This document shows, in pieces, positions 24,598 through 34,816 of a DNA stretch of 64,000 nucleotides. Each line of letters opens with the position of its first letter. The stretch's first letter is position 1. Source of the DNA: Bacillus sp. FJAT-27264 (lineage in GTDB: Bacteria > Bacillota > Bacilli > Paenibacillales > Paenibacillaceae); contig NZ_MAQW01000012.1 of NCBI RefSeq assembly GCF_001682855.1, positions 372,001-436,000 on the forward strand, in the 5' to 3' direction. A model generated the notes under the pieces. The model was not told the DNA's origin. It saw only the letters and a program-made list of their open reading frames with translations, and ran no database searches. The translations under genes and the position numbers were made by a program.

Positions 24598-27500
24598 TCA
24601 AGCAATCTCGGCTTCCTCATCCTCCAGCTTCACTGACACCAGCTTGGATACGCCGCCTTCTTCCATCGTGACCCCGTATAGCACATCCGCTTCCTCCATC
24701 GTCCCTTTCCGGTGGGTAACGACAATGAACTGCGTCTGCTCAGAGAACTCACGCAAATACTGGGCGAAACGTACCACATTGGCTTCATCCAGTGCGGCTT
24801 CGACCTCATCCAGTACACAGAACGGTACCGGCTTGACCTGCAGGATGGCGAAAAGCAGCGCCATGGCTGTAAGTGCGCGCTCTCCACCGGAGAGCAGCTG
24901 CAGGTTCTGCAGCTTCTTCCCTGGCGGCTGCGCGACAATGTCGATTCCCGTATCCAGCATATGATCCGGGTCCAGCAGCTGCAGATCGGCTCGGCCCCCG
25001 CCAAATAGCTTCGTGAACACAGTCCCGAACTCCTTGCGGATAGCATCAAAGGTCTGCTTGAAGCGCTTCGACATTTCCTCTTCCATCTCGCGGATCACGT
25101 GATATAAGGTTGTCTTGGCTTCCACCAAATCATCCTTCTGGCCACTCAGGAACGTGAAGCGTACATGTACACGCTGATACTCCTCAATAGCACCTAGATT
25201 GACTTCGCCGAGTGTAGAAATGCTGCGCTTCAGACGTTGTACTTCCATCTGCGTGGCAGGGACATCCTCTGGAACCGGATAACGTTGCTTCGCCAGTTCA
25301 TAGCTCAACTCGTAGTCATCGCTCAACTTGCGCAGAATGTTGTCCAGTTCCACATCGAGTCTACCGACAGCGACCTCTGTAGAGCGCAGTTTGTCATCCA
25401 CGACCTTCAGCGCCTGCCGCTGATCCTTGGTCTCGCCTTCCTCCAGCTCTAGCTTACGGGTCAACGCAGCCCGCTCAGCACGAGAGAAATCCAGTTTACC
25501 GGCCGTTTCTTCCTTCTTGATCCGGTAGCTGTTCATGTCTTCCTTCTGCTTGACGGCTTTGAGCTCATTGTCGGCAAGATCCTGTTCAATCGTATTCAGC
25601 AAATTCCGATTCTGACGCAGTTCTTTATCCTGTGAGCCGACATCCTGTCTCATCCGGCGGAGCTGTTCTTCCAGGGAGAAAATCTCCTGATCAAGCTTCC
25701 CTTCCGCGACCTTCATACTTGTCAGTTTGCTCTGCAGCTCTTCCTTGGCTGATTCGTTCGCTTTGCGGGCAGATTCAGCACTGCGAATAGCCTCATGAGC
25801 ATCCTTCTCTTCCTTCTCCAGCCGCTCCAGCTCGGCCGAAGCCTGCTTGCGCGACTCTTCGAGGTTGCGAGCTTCACTCTCAAAGCCACTACGCTGTGCG
25901 CCGGCACTTTCGACCTGTTCCAGCACATGACGCAGTTCTTGCTCCAGCTGTTTCAGATCACCGGACACTCGCTGTTCTTCCAGCCGCTTCTCGTCTCCGG
26001 CATGGCGCAGATCCTCCAGCTTCACGCTGGCCTTCTCCTGCTCCTCACGAAGTCGATCAATGCCCTGCTTCAGCTTGGCAATCTGCCGTTCTGTCTCTTC
26101 AATCTCACCGCTCAGCTGATCCAGCTGGCGTTTGCGGCTCAGTAGGCTGTTGTTCTTCTTGTGCTGGCTACCCCCGGTCATCGAACCGCCGGCATTGACA
26201 ACATCGCCTTCTAGGGTCACGACCCGATAGCGATACTGACATTTCGCCGCAATTCGGTTAGCCTGCTCCAGACTCTCAGCAATGACCACATTCCCTAGCA
26301 AACTACCCACGATGCTGGCATATTTGTCGTCAAAGCCAACAAGCTCCGAACCGATTCCAACAAAACCTTCTGCGCCTTCGACCAAATTACGGTCACTGCC
26401 CGTAATTTGCCGTGGGCGGATGACGTCGAGTGGCAGGAATGTTGCCCGTCCAAGCTGGCGTTGCTTTAGAAAAGCAATCGCTTGCCGGGAGACTGCCTCA
26501 TTCTCCATCACGACATGTTGTAGAGACGCCCCCATGGCTGTCTCCACTGCCAGTTCCAAGTTTTCGGGAACCGAGATTAGCTCGGCAACGGCACCGTGTA
26601 CCCCGCTCAGCTGGCCTTTACGTGCACCCTTGAGCACTTCTTTGACCCCAAGCATGAAGCCATCGAAGTCATCCTGCATTTCCTTCATGGTCTCATGGCG
26701 GGAGACCTGAGCTTCCCGCTTCTGCTCCCACTTGCGCAAGCCCGCCCCGGTCTCCTCGATCAGCTTCTGCCGTTTGCTCAGCTGCTCGCTCTCAGAAATA
26801 TAGGCATTGCGCAGCTCGCCAAGCTCCTTACCGAGAAGAGTAATCTTGTCCTTCAGCCCCTTCTGGGCAGAAATCAACTCTTCATGGCGAACATTCCACT
26901 TGTCGCCTTCTTCCTCGCTGCGACTCATCCGCCGTTCCAGGTTCTCCTTCTGCTGATCCGCATAACGGATTTCGTTGCGAGCCTGAGCCATAAGGTTCAT
27001 TAGCTCTAGCAGTGCGCTTTTGAGCTTCTCTTCCTTACTTTGGCTGATACCATCTGCAACACCCTCCAGCTTGGCTTCCTCATCACTCAGTTGACCGCGC
27101 AGCTCAGCCAGTGCGAGCCTAGACTGTTCCAGCTTCTGCTCCAGGGCAGCCAGCTCACGCTGACGATCCGCTGAACGTTCACCTACAGAGCCCAACGTCA
27201 GCATCAGTTGTTCACGGTTGTTCTCCAAGTTCCGGTGGCGTTCCTTGAGCACCTCACCCAAGCCTTCGCTTTTCTCATAGGCTTCACTGTAGCGCAGTAA
27301 CTGCCCCTGCTGCTCCTCAACCTGTGTTTCAAGCGCACGTAGGGCGGATCGGCCACTCTCCAGCTTTGCGTCATGGGCGGAGACTACCGTCGCCAGCTCC
27401 AATTGCTCATCACGCAGCGTTTCAAGCTTGGCATTGCCTTCCTGCCAGGACGTATGAATGCCTTCAATCTGATGCACATAGACCGAAATTTCCAGCTGCT

Positions 27501-28167
27501 TCAACTGCTCACGCAGTTCCTTGTAGCGGATCGCCTTCTCAGATTGCTCCTTCAGCGGACCTACCTGATCTTCCAGCTCACTGAGCAGGTCGTGGATACG
27601 GAGCAGGTTCTGCTCAGTCTCGTCCAGCTTTCGGCCAGCATCCTTCTTGCGCGACTTGTATTTAACAATACCTGAAGCTTCTTCGAAGATTCCCCGCCGG
27701 TCCTCGGAACGGGTACTGAGAATCTCCTCAATCCGGCCTTGTCCAATAATGGAATAGGCTTCCCGTCCAATTCCTGTATCCATGAACAATTCTGTGATGT
27801 CCTTCAGGCGGCAGGACTGCTTATTGATTAAATATTCACTTTCTCCGCTGCGGTGAACACGCCGGGTCACTGTCACCTCGCTGAAATCAAGCGGCAGCGT
27901 ATGGTCTTCATTGTCCAGCGTCAGCGAGACTTCACCGTAATTCACTGCTTTGCGCGCATCGCTTCCGGCAAAAATGATATCCTCCATCTTGCCACCGCGC
28001 AGCGATTTGGCGCTTTGTTCACCAAGCACCCAGCGGATGCCGTCGGAGATGTTACTTTTGCCGCTACCGTTAGGCCCTACTACAGCCGTAATCCCGCGTA
28101 CAAACTCCATTTCCGTCTTGTCGGCAAATGATTTAAAACCCGCTAATTCAATCCGTTTCAAAAACAT
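24598..28167 (-). CDS. smc: Chromosome condensation and segregation protein SMC
   Basis: A 1189-residue SMC ATPase. The N-terminal head has Walker A (GPNGSGKSN) and the DGIRWVLGEQSAKSLRGG block. Two long coiled coils flank the hinge (about residues 510-660; GVHGAVAELISVPENLELAVE), and the C-terminal head has the signature LLSGGERALTAMALLFAIL and Walker B FCVLDEVEAALDEAN. It forms the condensin complex with ScpA and ScpB. ATG follows AGAGGTGAT. It is the last but one gene of the minus-strand core cluster, with a repeat and a terminator separating it from rnc, so it may have its own promoter. Confidence 0.97.
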   Translation of the reverse strand: MFLKRIELAGFKSFADKTEMEFVRGITAVVGPNGSGKSNISDGIRWVLGEQSAKSLRGGKMEDIIFAGSDARKAVNYGEVSLTLDNEDHTLPLDFSEVTVTRRVHRSGESEYLINKQSCRLKDITELFMDTGIGREAYSIIGQGRIEEILSTRSEDRRGIFEEASGIVKYKSRKKDAGRKLDETEQNLLRIHDLLSELEDQVGPLKEQSEKAIRYKELREQLKQLEISVYVHQIEGIHTSWQEGNAKLETLRDEQLELATVVSAHDAKLESGRSALRALETQVEEQQGQLLRYSEAYEKSEGLGEVLKERHRNLENNREQLMLTLGSVGERSADRQRELAALEQKLEQSRLALAELRGQLSDEEAKLEGVADGISQSKEEKLKSALLELMNLMAQARNEIRYADQQKENLERRMSRSEEEGDKWNVRHEELISAQKGLKDKITLLGKELGELRNAYISESEQLSKRQKLIEETGAGLRKWEQKREAQVSRHETMKEMQDDFDGFMLGVKEVLKGARKGQLSGVHGAVAELISVPENLELAVETAMGASLQHVVMENEAVSRQAIAFLKQRQLGRATFLPLDVIRPRQITGSDRNLVEGAEGFVGIGSELVGFDDKYASIVGSLLGNVVIAESLEQANRIAAKCQYRYRVVTLEGDVVNAGGSMTGGSQHKKNNSLLSRKRQLDQLSGEIEETERQIAKLKQGIDRLREEQEKASVKLEDLRHAGDEKRLEEQRVSGDLKQLEQELRHVLEQVESAGAQRSGFESEARNLEESRKQASAELERLEKEEKDAHEAIRSAESARKANESAKEELQSKLTSMKVAEGKLDQEIFSLEEQLRRMRQDVGSQDKELRQNRNLLNTIEQDLADNELKAVKQKEDMNSYRIKKEETAGKLDFSRAERAALTRKLELEEGETKDQRQALKVVDDKLRSTEVAVGRLDVELDNILRKLSDDYELSYELAKQRYPVPEDVPATQMEVQRLKRSISTLGEVNLGAIEEYQRVHVRFTFLSGQKDDLVEAKTTLYHVIREMEEEMSKRFKQTFDAIRKEFGTVFTKLFGGGRADLQLLDPDHMLDTGIDIVAQPPGKKLQNLQLLSGGERALTAMALLFAILQVKPVPFCVLDEVEAALDEANVVRFAQYLREFSEQTQFIVVTHRKGTMEEADVLYGVTMEEGGVSKLVSVKLEDEEAEIA

Positions 28168-28311
28168 GACTCGCCAATCACCTCTGACCCATTATACCAT
28201 AGCGTCCAGCACCCTAAAACAACCTCGCCCTGCAAGAATCCCCGTGCATGACAAGGCTTTATAACTACTTACCGAACTCAGACATTACCTCAAACTTTAA
28301 GTCTCACAAGT

Positions 28312-28409
28312 AGAAACGACTTTTGCCGTCCTCTAAAGGACGGCATCCGTTTCAGCGAGAAATATAAGGATGATTTATAGCGTAGAACATATAAATTCTT
28401 ATATTTTCA
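28312..28409. repeat. Interspersed two-hairpin repeat, long copy
   Basis: Two hairpins in tandem: GCCGTCC/GGACGGC (28325-28344) within AAACGAC/CCGTTT flanks, then GAAATATAAG paired with CTTATATTTTC. The second half (28376-28414) matches 38865-38903 at 37 of 39 positions. It lies in the smc-rnc gap. A twelve-base piece (TATAGCGTAAAA) recurs at 46157. Similar text is familiar to me from other Paenibacillus genomes, but I cannot confirm this here. Confidence 0.65.
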
Positions 28410-28470
28410 AAAAAGAGCAGCAACGGTCTGACTTCCGCCTGTACGCCGGCATTCAGACCATTGCTGCTCT
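28409..28470 (-). terminator. Strong terminator after rnc
   Basis: AGAGCAGCAACGGTCTGA (28414-28431) pairs with TCAGACCATTGCTGCTCT (28453-28470), with one wobble; six T residues follow on the minus strand. It ends the fatty-acid/rnc transcript and isolates smc. Confidence 0.9.
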
Positions 28471-28510
28471 CTCCCATCGGCCACCCCTTTTTAGGGCAGC
28501 GGGTGCATTA

Positions 28511-29215
28511 TCAGGCACCGTCTTCCTTGAGACGCAACAGCGCCGCTGCTGCTGCTTGCTGCTCCGCTTCTTTCTTGGAGCGTCCGCTTCCCCGGCCAAG
28601 TGAACGGCTGGCCATGTATACCTCGGAGACAAATTCGCGCTCATGCGCGGGTCCCCGTTCTTCAATGATCCGATACTCCAGCGTACCCATGTTGTGATGC
28701 TGAATCAGTTCCTGCAGTTCCGTCTTGAAATCGCTAATCTGCATCTGAAGCTTGCCGTCCGTTTCCACAAGCGGGAATACATGGTTATCCAGGAAGGAAC
28801 GTGCTGCCTCCAACCCCTGATCCAGGTAAAGCGCTCCCACGAAAGATTCGAACACATCTGCAAGCAGGGCGGGGCGAGTACGTCCACCCGTAAGTTCTTC
28901 CCCTTTTCCCAGGAGTACATACCGTCCAAAGCCCAAACTCTCGGCGAACTTGACCAGTGACGGCTCGCATACAATTGCGGCCCGCAGCTTGGTCAGCTCT
29001 CCTTCTGGCCTGTCCGGCAGCAGATTATACAGATACTCGGAGACTGTCAGCTCCAGGACAGCGTCGCCTAGAAACTCCAGACGTTCGTTGTCCTGATGCT
29101 GATTAAATCGGTGTTCATTCACGTATGACGCATGGGTAAAGGCCTGCTTCAGAAGCACAGAATCGTGAAATTGGATTTGAAGTTGATGCTGTAACTGCTT
29201 CAGGTCTCCTTTCAC
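28511..29215 (-). CDS. rnc: Ribonuclease III
   Basis: A 234-residue double-strand-specific endoribonuclease for rRNA and mRNA processing. The catalytic signature [20 protein letters not shown] and second acidic site ([14 protein letters not shown]) are intact; the C-terminal dsRNA-binding domain begins [13 protein letters not shown] and ends [16 protein letters not shown]. The start is GTG, with AGGGGAC upstream, 12 bases after the fabF stop. Confidence 0.97.
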   Translation of the reverse strand: MKGDLKQLQHQLQIQFHDSVLLKQAFTHASYVNEHRFNQHQDNERLEFLGDAVLELTVSEYLYNLLPDRPEGELTKLRAAIVCEPSLVKFAESLGFGRYVLLGKGEELTGGRTRPALLADVFESFVGALYLDQGLEAARSFLDNHVFPLVETDGKLQMQISDFKTELQELIQHHNMGTLEYRIIEERGPAHEREFVSEVYMASRSLGRGSGRSKKEAEQQAAAAALLRLKEDGA

Positions 29216-29227
29216 CGCACTGTCCCC

Positions 29228-30466
29228 TTACTGATTGAATTTTTTCAAAATAACGGTTGCGTTATGTCCACCAAAGCCGAATGAATTCGACATTACAATG
29301 TTCAAGTCTGCTTTACGCGGAACATTCGGCACATAATCAAGATCACATTCCGGGTCTTGATTGTCGAGGTTGATGGTCGGTGCAATCATACCGTTCTGCA
29401 GGGAAAGCCCACAGATAATTGCTTCCACACCGCCGGCTGCGCCGAGCAGGTGGCCTGTCATCGATTTAGTGGAGCTGATAGCTACCTTGTAAGCATGATC
29501 GCCCAGTGCCATCTTGACAGCAGCAGTCTCCGACTTATCCCCTACCGGAGTCGATGTACCATGAGCATTGATGTAATCAATGTCCTCTGGCTTAATACCA
29601 GCATCGCGGATAGCCATCTTCATGCAGCGTGCCGCTCCGTCCGGATCCGGCTCTGTCATGTGATGCGCATCACCACTGAGACCGTAGCCAATGACTTCAG
29701 CGTAAATCTTCGCGCCGCGTTTTTGTGCATGCTCCAACGATTCAAGAATCAGAATTCCTGCACCCTCACCCATGATAAAACCGTCACGGTCAGTGTCAAA
29801 CGGACGGCTCGCCTTCTCCGGCTCGTCGTTGCGCGTCGACATCGCTCTCATTGCACAGAAACCGGCCATGCCAGTTGGGCGAATCGTCGCTTCAGCACCG
29901 CCACAAATCATAGCATCCGCATCTCCGCGTTGGATGAGCCGTAAGGACTCCCCAATAGAATGGCTACCCGTTGCACAGGCAGTTACTGTTGTTGTGTTCG
30001 GGCCTTTGGCTCCAAGGTTGATGGACACTTGTCCAGATCCCATGTTGGCGATCATCATCGGGATGAAGAACGGGCTAACACGTTTAGGTCCCTTCTCAAG
30101 CAGAAGGTTATGCTGATCTTCCCATGTACCAAGTCCACCAATTCCTGAACCAACAGCTACGCCAATACGCTCAGCGTCGATATCCTCACCAATCTTCAGA
30201 CCACTATCCTTTAGTGCCTCCTCGCCAGCTGCCACCGCAAACTGTACAAAGCGGTCCATCTTGCGGGCTTCTTTACGGCCAAAAAGCTCTTCTGGATCGA
30301 AATCTTTTACAGAAGCTGCAATTCTCGTCGGGTATTCACTAACATCAAATGCTTCTACCAAGGATACTCCGGATTTGCCATTCATCAGACTATCCCAGAA
30401 CGTATTCAGATCCTTGCCCAATGACGTCACTACGCCCATTCCAGTAATAACCACTCTATGACTCAA
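29228..30466 (-). CDS. fabF: Beta-ketoacyl-ACP synthase II (FabF)
   Basis: A 412-residue condensing enzyme for chain elongation. Catalytic Cys at about residue 164 (TVTACATGS) and two His residues (NAHGTSTPVGDK and SMTGHLLGAAGG) form the KAS II triad, with Lys in SSTKS. The TTG at 30466 is chosen because GAGGTGA lies six bases upstream; the TTG at 30472 would abut it. It is separated from acpP by a possible attenuator hairpin (30614-30646). Confidence 0.96.
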   Translation of the reverse strand: MSHRVVITGMGVVTSLGKDLNTFWDSLMNGKSGVSLVEAFDVSEYPTRIAASVKDFDPEELFGRKEARKMDRFVQFAVAAGEEALKDSGLKIGEDIDAERIGVAVGSGIGGLGTWEDQHNLLLEKGPKRVSPFFIPMMIANMGSGQVSINLGAKGPNTTTVTACATGSHSIGESLRLIQRGDADAMICGGAEATIRPTGMAGFCAMRAMSTRNDEPEKASRPFDTDRDGFIMGEGAGILILESLEHAQKRGAKIYAEVIGYGLSGDAHHMTEPDPDGAARCMKMAIRDAGIKPEDIDYINAHGTSTPVGDKSETAAVKMALGDHAYKVAISSTKSMTGHLLGAAGGVEAIICGLSLQNGMIAPTINLDNQDPECDLDYVPNVPRKADLNIVMSNSFGFGGHNATVILKKFNQ

Positions 30467-30613
30467 ACGCAATCACCTCATCTGTTAACTGTAAGATCAA
30501 ACCTATATAAACTGCAATTTCCGCAGCAGGACAAACGATCTGCGGTTCAGTAATTATCCCCATAAGTGGCGCTCTACAAGCACCAGCAAAGCCCATTACG
30601 ATGCAAAAATGAG

Positions 30614-30646
30614 GAGAAGTCCCGCCTTAGCAGGATCGGGACTCTC
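30614..30646 (-). terminator. Possible attenuator between acpP and fabF
   Basis: GAGAAGTCCCG (30614-30624) pairs imperfectly with CGGGACTCTC (30637-30646). On the minus strand the stem is followed after a few bases by TTTTT. It could reduce read-through from the highly expressed acpP into fabF. Confidence 0.55.
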
Positions 30647-30658
30647 AATCATATGACT

Positions 30659-30892
30659 CTAGGTATGAGATTGTATGTACTTCACAACTTCACCCACGGT
30701 CGTAATCTTCTCTGCATCTTCATCAGAGATTTCCATATCGAATTCATCTTCCAATTCCATAACCAATTCTACTACATCAAGAGAATCAGCACCTAAATCA
30801 TCTTTGAAAGACGCTTCTAATGTTACCTCAGCTTCATCGGCACCTAAGCGGTCGATGACAATGCGTGTTACACGCTCCAATACATCGGACAT
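30659..30892 (-). CDS. acpP: Acyl carrier protein
   Basis: A 77-residue acidic carrier protein. The phosphopantetheine attachment Ser is residue 37 in [10 protein letters not shown]. It shuttles acyl chains between the Fab enzymes and PlsX. The ATG at 30892 follows AGGAGGTG; a longer frame to 31006 has no such site. A TATAAT box is visible about 15 bases upstream of the RBS, without a clear -35, so a separate acpP promoter is possible. Confidence 0.97.
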   Translation of the reverse strand: MSDVLERVTRIVIDRLGADEAEVTLEASFKDDLGADSLDVVELVMELEDEFDMEISDEDAEKITTVGEVVKYIQSHT

Positions 30893-31014
30893 CCGGTTCA
30901 CCTCCTCTTTTGGTATTATACGAGATATGAAGTCAAAATGCCATAGACGGATATAAACGCTTTCCGGCTTCCTCAAATCCCTTGTCCAGCAAGGCTTTGG
31001 ACCCATTTCGGGGC

Positions 31015-31764
31015 TTACATGTACATACCGCCATCCACGTGGAGTGTCTGGCCTGTCATGTAAGCAGCCCCTTCGGAAGCCAGGAATACTGTCGCATTAG
31101 CGATGTCTTCCGGCCGTCCCAGGCGTGCCAGCGGAATACCTTCCACCAGCCCGCTGCGGACTTCATCGGACAACTCACGGGTCATATCGGTATCGATGAA
31201 GCCCGGTGCGATACAGTTCACGGTAATTCCCCGTGAGGACAGTTCACGCGCCGCAGACTTCGTCAGACCGATAATACCTGCTTTGGCTGCCGAATAGTTA
31301 CTTTGACCAGGATTCCCTGTCACACCTACGACCGAGGAAATGTTAATGATCCGTCCGTAACGTTGTTTCATCATCGGACGTGTAGCTGCCTTCAGACAGT
31401 TGAACACGCCTTTGAGATTCGTTTCGATGACCTGATCGAACTCTTCCTCTTTCATACGCATAATCAGATTATCCCGGGTAATGCCAGCGTTATTGACAAG
31501 AATGTCAATTCGCCCCCAAGTGTCCAGCACCTCTTTCACGAGCTGGTCTGCCTGCTGAGCATTGCCGACATTGCCTCGGAGGGCAATACCCTCTGAGCCC
31601 AGCTCGACAATCCGCGCCACAGTCTCCTGTGCCGCTTCTTCACTGCCGGCGAAGTTCACGGCCACCTTCACGCCTTGCTCCGCCAGCGCCAGCGCGATGC
31701 TGCGGCCAATGCCGCGCGAAGCGCCGGTAACGAGGGCTGTCTGGCCCCGTAATGCTGAGAACAT
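31015..31764 (-). CDS. fabG: 3-oxoacyl-ACP reductase FabG
   Basis: A 249-residue short-chain dehydrogenase. NADPH-binding [12 protein letters not shown], and the catalytic Ser-Tyr-Lys set ([19 protein letters not shown]) are present, with the C-terminal [12 protein letters not shown]. It reduces beta-ketoacyl-ACP in elongation. The ATG at 31764 follows AAAGGGGAT by seven bases. Confidence 0.96.
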   Translation of the reverse strand: MFSALRGQTALVTGASRGIGRSIALALAEQGVKVAVNFAGSEEAAQETVARIVELGSEGIALRGNVGNAQQADQLVKEVLDTWGRIDILVNNAGITRDNLIMRMKEEEFDQVIETNLKGVFNCLKAATRPMMKQRYGRIINISSVVGVTGNPGQSNYSAAKAGIIGLTKSAARELSSRGITVNCIAPGFIDTDMTRELSDEVRSGLVEGIPLARLGRPEDIANATVFLASEGAAYMTGQTLHVDGGMYM

Positions 31765-31825
31765 AGTTTTATCCCCTTTCATTCGATATACTTCCTGCTA
31801 TTATCACACCTGATTAGCCAACTGC

Positions 31826-32749
31826 TTACCAGGATGTTTGCGCACTCTCAAGGCTGTTGATGTTGACGAGCTTAACGCTCTTGTCAATTTTACGGATCAA
31901 ACCTGTTAGTACGCTGCCGGAACCAATCTCTACAAAAGTGTCTACACCTTCGCTAATCATCCACTCTACACTATCATGCCACAACACAGGCGAATACACC
32001 TGACGAACCAGCAATTCACGAATTTCTTCAGGATCACTAACCGGTGCTGCTGTGACGTTGACAACGACAGGGACGGATGGAGCATTGAAAGTAATGTTCT
32101 TCAATTCAGCAGCCAGACGATCCGCTGCTTCTTTCATTAAAGAAGAATGGAACGGTCCGCTGACTTCAAGTGGAATAGCCCGCTTGCCACCAGCTTCCTT
32201 GACGCGTTGCACAACACCCTCTACGCCGGCCTGAGAGCCAGATACAACGATCTGTCCAGGACAATTCACATTCGCCAGCTCTACCAGACCACTCTCTTCG
32301 GAAATACTGCGGCACAGCTCTGCCAGTGCCTCACGCTCTGCGCCAAGCACTGCGGCCATAGCCCCTTGTCCACCCGGCACAGCCTCTTCCATGAAGCGAC
32401 CACGCAGGCGCACAAGTCTAACTGCATCCTCGTAGGACAGAACACCAGCCGCTACAAGCGCGCTGTATTCCCCAAGACTGTGACCAGCTACATAATCTGG
32501 CTTCACACCAAGGCTGCGTAGCGCTTCAAGATACGCCACACTTGCTGTCAGCAGCGCAGGTTGAGTGTTAACTGTCTGCTTCAAATCACTGTCTGGGCCT
32601 TCGAACACCAGCTTGCTCAGTGGAAATTCAAGTACTTCGTCTCCCTTGTCGAATACTGCACGACTGTCCGGAAGCGCATCATATACATCTTTACCCATGC
32701 CAACTGCCTGCGCACCTTGCCCGGGAAAGACAAATGCAATTTTACCCAT
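31826..32749 (-). CDS. fabD: Malonyl-CoA:ACP transacylase FabD
   Basis: A 307-residue acyltransferase loading malonyl groups on ACP. It opens with the family text FVFPGQGAQAVGMGKD. Catalytic Ser is near residue 91 in GHSLGEYSALVAAG; the His partner is in VSGPFHSSLM; Gln is in GQGAQ. The ATG at 32749 follows AAGGGGAT. Confidence 0.96.
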   Translation of the reverse strand: MGKIAFVFPGQGAQAVGMGKDVYDALPDSRAVFDKGDEVLEFPLSKLVFEGPDSDLKQTVNTQPALLTASVAYLEALRSLGVKPDYVAGHSLGEYSALVAAGVLSYEDAVRLVRLRGRFMEEAVPGGQGAMAAVLGAEREALAELCRSISEESGLVELANVNCPGQIVVSGSQAGVEGVVQRVKEAGGKRAIPLEVSGPFHSSLMKEAADRLAAELKNITFNAPSVPVVVNVTAAPVSDPEEIRELLVRQVYSPVLWHDSVEWMISEGVDTFVEIGSGSVLTGLIRKIDKSVKLVNINSLESAQTSW

Positions 32750-32828
32750 AATCTTGATCCCCTTCCCGCAAAAGGTAGCAGCCAAACTCCGAGCGGTCTA
32801 CCTTTATCTTCTTCAGTTCAACGTTATA

Positions 32829-33818
32829 TTACCATACCAGAACGGATGCGCCCCATGTAAGGCCTCCGCCGAAGCCGACCATAAGGACTTTGTCGCCTTC
32901 CTTCATCCGGCCTTCTTCCGCCGCTTCAACCAGTGCCAGCGGGATAGAAGCGGCCGAGGTATTGGCATATCTATCTACATTGATTACACATTTCTCTGGT
33001 GGCAAATCCAACCGCTGCATCGCCGACTGAATGATACGGATATTCGCCTGATGTGGTACGAACAGATCTACATCTTCTTTAGCCAGACCAGCTTTGGTAA
33101 GCACGCGTTCCGTAGCCGTCCCCATGATGCGGACTGCGAACTTGAACACTTCACGCCCGTTCATGTAGATGTAGTGCTTCTTGTCTTCCACAGTGCTCTG
33201 CGAGGCTGGGAGACGGGATCCACCCGCTTCTTGCTTGAGCAGATCGCCGCCGGAACCTTCAGCACCGAGATCAAAGGACTGGAAGCCACGACCTTCAGGC
33301 ACTTCACCGATAATTACGGCACCCGCACCATCACCGAACAGCACGCAAGTATTACGATCAGTATAATCTGTAATGCGAGAAAGCGTGTCGGCGCCGATAA
33401 TCAGTGCGTTATTGTACATTCCGTTCTGAATAAAGCCCACAGCAGTTGCCAAACTGTATACGAATCCTGAACAGGCGGCGGACAAATCGAAGGCCGCCGC
33501 GCCTTTCGCTCCAAGCTTATCCTGCAAAATGCAGGCTGTGGAAGGAAATGCACTATCCGGAGTAATCGTTGCTACGATAATCAGATCCAGATCTTCCGCC
33601 TTCATTCCAGCGGATTCCAGCGCTTTCAGCGAAGCTTCATACGCCAGATCTGAGGTTGCTTCATGTGGAGCTGCAATATGGCGTTCCCGAATCCCTGTCC
33701 GGCTCACAATCCATTCATCATTGGTGTCCACGATTTTTTCCAGATCACTGTTGGTTAGGATCTTCTCAGGCACATACTTTCCTGTCCCAATAATTCCAAC
33801 CGGCCGCAAATTCTTCAT
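32829..33818 (-). CDS. fabH: Beta-ketoacyl-ACP synthase III (FabH)
   Basis: A 329-residue condensing enzyme that starts fatty acid synthesis from acyl-CoA. Catalytic Cys about residue 116 (LSAACSGFVYSL), His in FVPHQANIRI and Asn in RYANTSAAS. The ATG at 33818 gives the usual family length; a GTG at 33830, overlapping the plsX stop, would add four residues. In Bacillota the enzyme often prefers branched primers; this cannot be read from the sequence. Confidence 0.95.
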   Translation of the reverse strand: MKNLRPVGIIGTGKYVPEKILTNSDLEKIVDTNDEWIVSRTGIRERHIAAPHEATSDLAYEASLKALESAGMKAEDLDLIIVATITPDSAFPSTACILQDKLGAKGAAAFDLSAACSGFVYSLATAVGFIQNGMYNNALIIGADTLSRITDYTDRNTCVLFGDGAGAVIIGEVPEGRGFQSFDLGAEGSGGDLLKQEAGGSRLPASQSTVEDKKHYIYMNGREVFKFAVRIMGTATERVLTKAGLAKEDVDLFVPHQANIRIIQSAMQRLDLPPEKCVINVDRYANTSAASIPLALVEAAEEGRMKEGDKVLMVGFGGGLTWGASVLVW

Positions 33819-33826
33819 ATTGTCAC

Positions 33827-34816
33827 TCACTTCCCGCTAATTTCCTTCGATATGCTTGGCACAAGACCGGCCTGTAGGGCTATGCGTGCCTGACGGACCG
33901 CATTCTTGACCGCGTTGCCGTCGGAAGAGCCATGCCCTTTCACGACCAACCCGCCAAGACCGAGCAGCGGCGCACCGCCATGTTCCTTGTAGTCCATCTT
34001 GCCTTTCAGACTCCGCAGTTCAGGCATCAGCATCGCTGCACCGAGCTTGGTCTTGAGCGACTTGCTGAATTGCTCTCTCAAAAGCGAGAAGATCGCTCCG
34101 GCTGTACCTTCCAGCGATTTCAGCAAAATATTACCGGCAAAGCCGTCACAAACCAGTACGTCGCAATTGCCTGTTAGTACATCACGAGCTTCAACGTTCC
34201 CGATAAAATGAATACCCGGTACATTCTCCAACAGCGGATAGGCTTCCTTCGTCAGTTCATTGCCCTTCCCTGGCTCTGTACCTACGTTAAGTAACCCAAC
34301 GCGCGGCTTGGCAATTCCATGCACCTTGTTGCGGTAGATGCTGCCCATCAGGGCATACTGTGCCAAATGCTGAGGCTTAGCGTCCATATTGGCACCCAGA
34401 TCCAGCGCAAGCACACCGACATCATCCAGCGTCGGAATCATCGGTGCCAATGCAGGACGCTCAATGCCTTCCATCCGGCCAACAACCAGCAGACCGGTCG
34501 TCATGAGCGCTCCCGTATTACCGGACGAGATCATGGCATCCGCTTCGCCTTCACGCACCATACGTCCGGCAACGACCATCGATGAGTCCTTTTTGCGGCG
34601 CACCGCTCTTACAGGCTCTTCGTCCGCCTCAATAACCTCTCCTGCATGGCGCACCGTCACGTTAGACGGCATATTCTTCAGCAGTGGTAACAGTCTAGCT
34701 TCGTCTCCGACGAGCACAAGCTGTGTATCCTGCCACTCCGCGGCCGCGGACAATGCACCCTCTACGTTACATTCAGGAGCATTGTCCCCGCCCATGGCAT
34801 CAATGGCGATCCGCAC
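33827..34816 (-). CDS. plsX: Phosphate acyltransferase PlsX
   Basis: A 329-residue enzyme converting acyl-ACP to acyl-phosphate for phospholipid synthesis. Family blocks: RIAIDAMGGDNAPECNVEGA, SSGNTGALM, LALDLGANMD, NVGTEPGKGNE and CDGFAGNILLKS. The GTG at 34816 lies in a strong RBS context (AAGGGGGAAA) and overlaps the end of fapR by 17 bases, so the two are translationally coupled. Length matches Bacillus PlsX. Confidence 0.96.
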   Translation of the reverse strand: MRIAIDAMGGDNAPECNVEGALSAAAEWQDTQLVLVGDEARLLPLLKNMPSNVTVRHAGEVIEADEEPVRAVRRKKDSSMVVAGRMVREGEADAMISSGNTGALMTTGLLVVGRMEGIERPALAPMIPTLDDVGVLALDLGANMDAKPQHLAQYALMGSIYRNKVHGIAKPRVGLLNVGTEPGKGNELTKEAYPLLENVPGIHFIGNVEARDVLTGNCDVLVCDGFAGNILLKSLEGTAGAIFSLLREQFSKSLKTKLGAAMLMPELRSLKGKMDYKEHGGAPLLGLGGLVVKGHGSSDGNAVKNAVRQARIALQAGLVPSISKEISGK

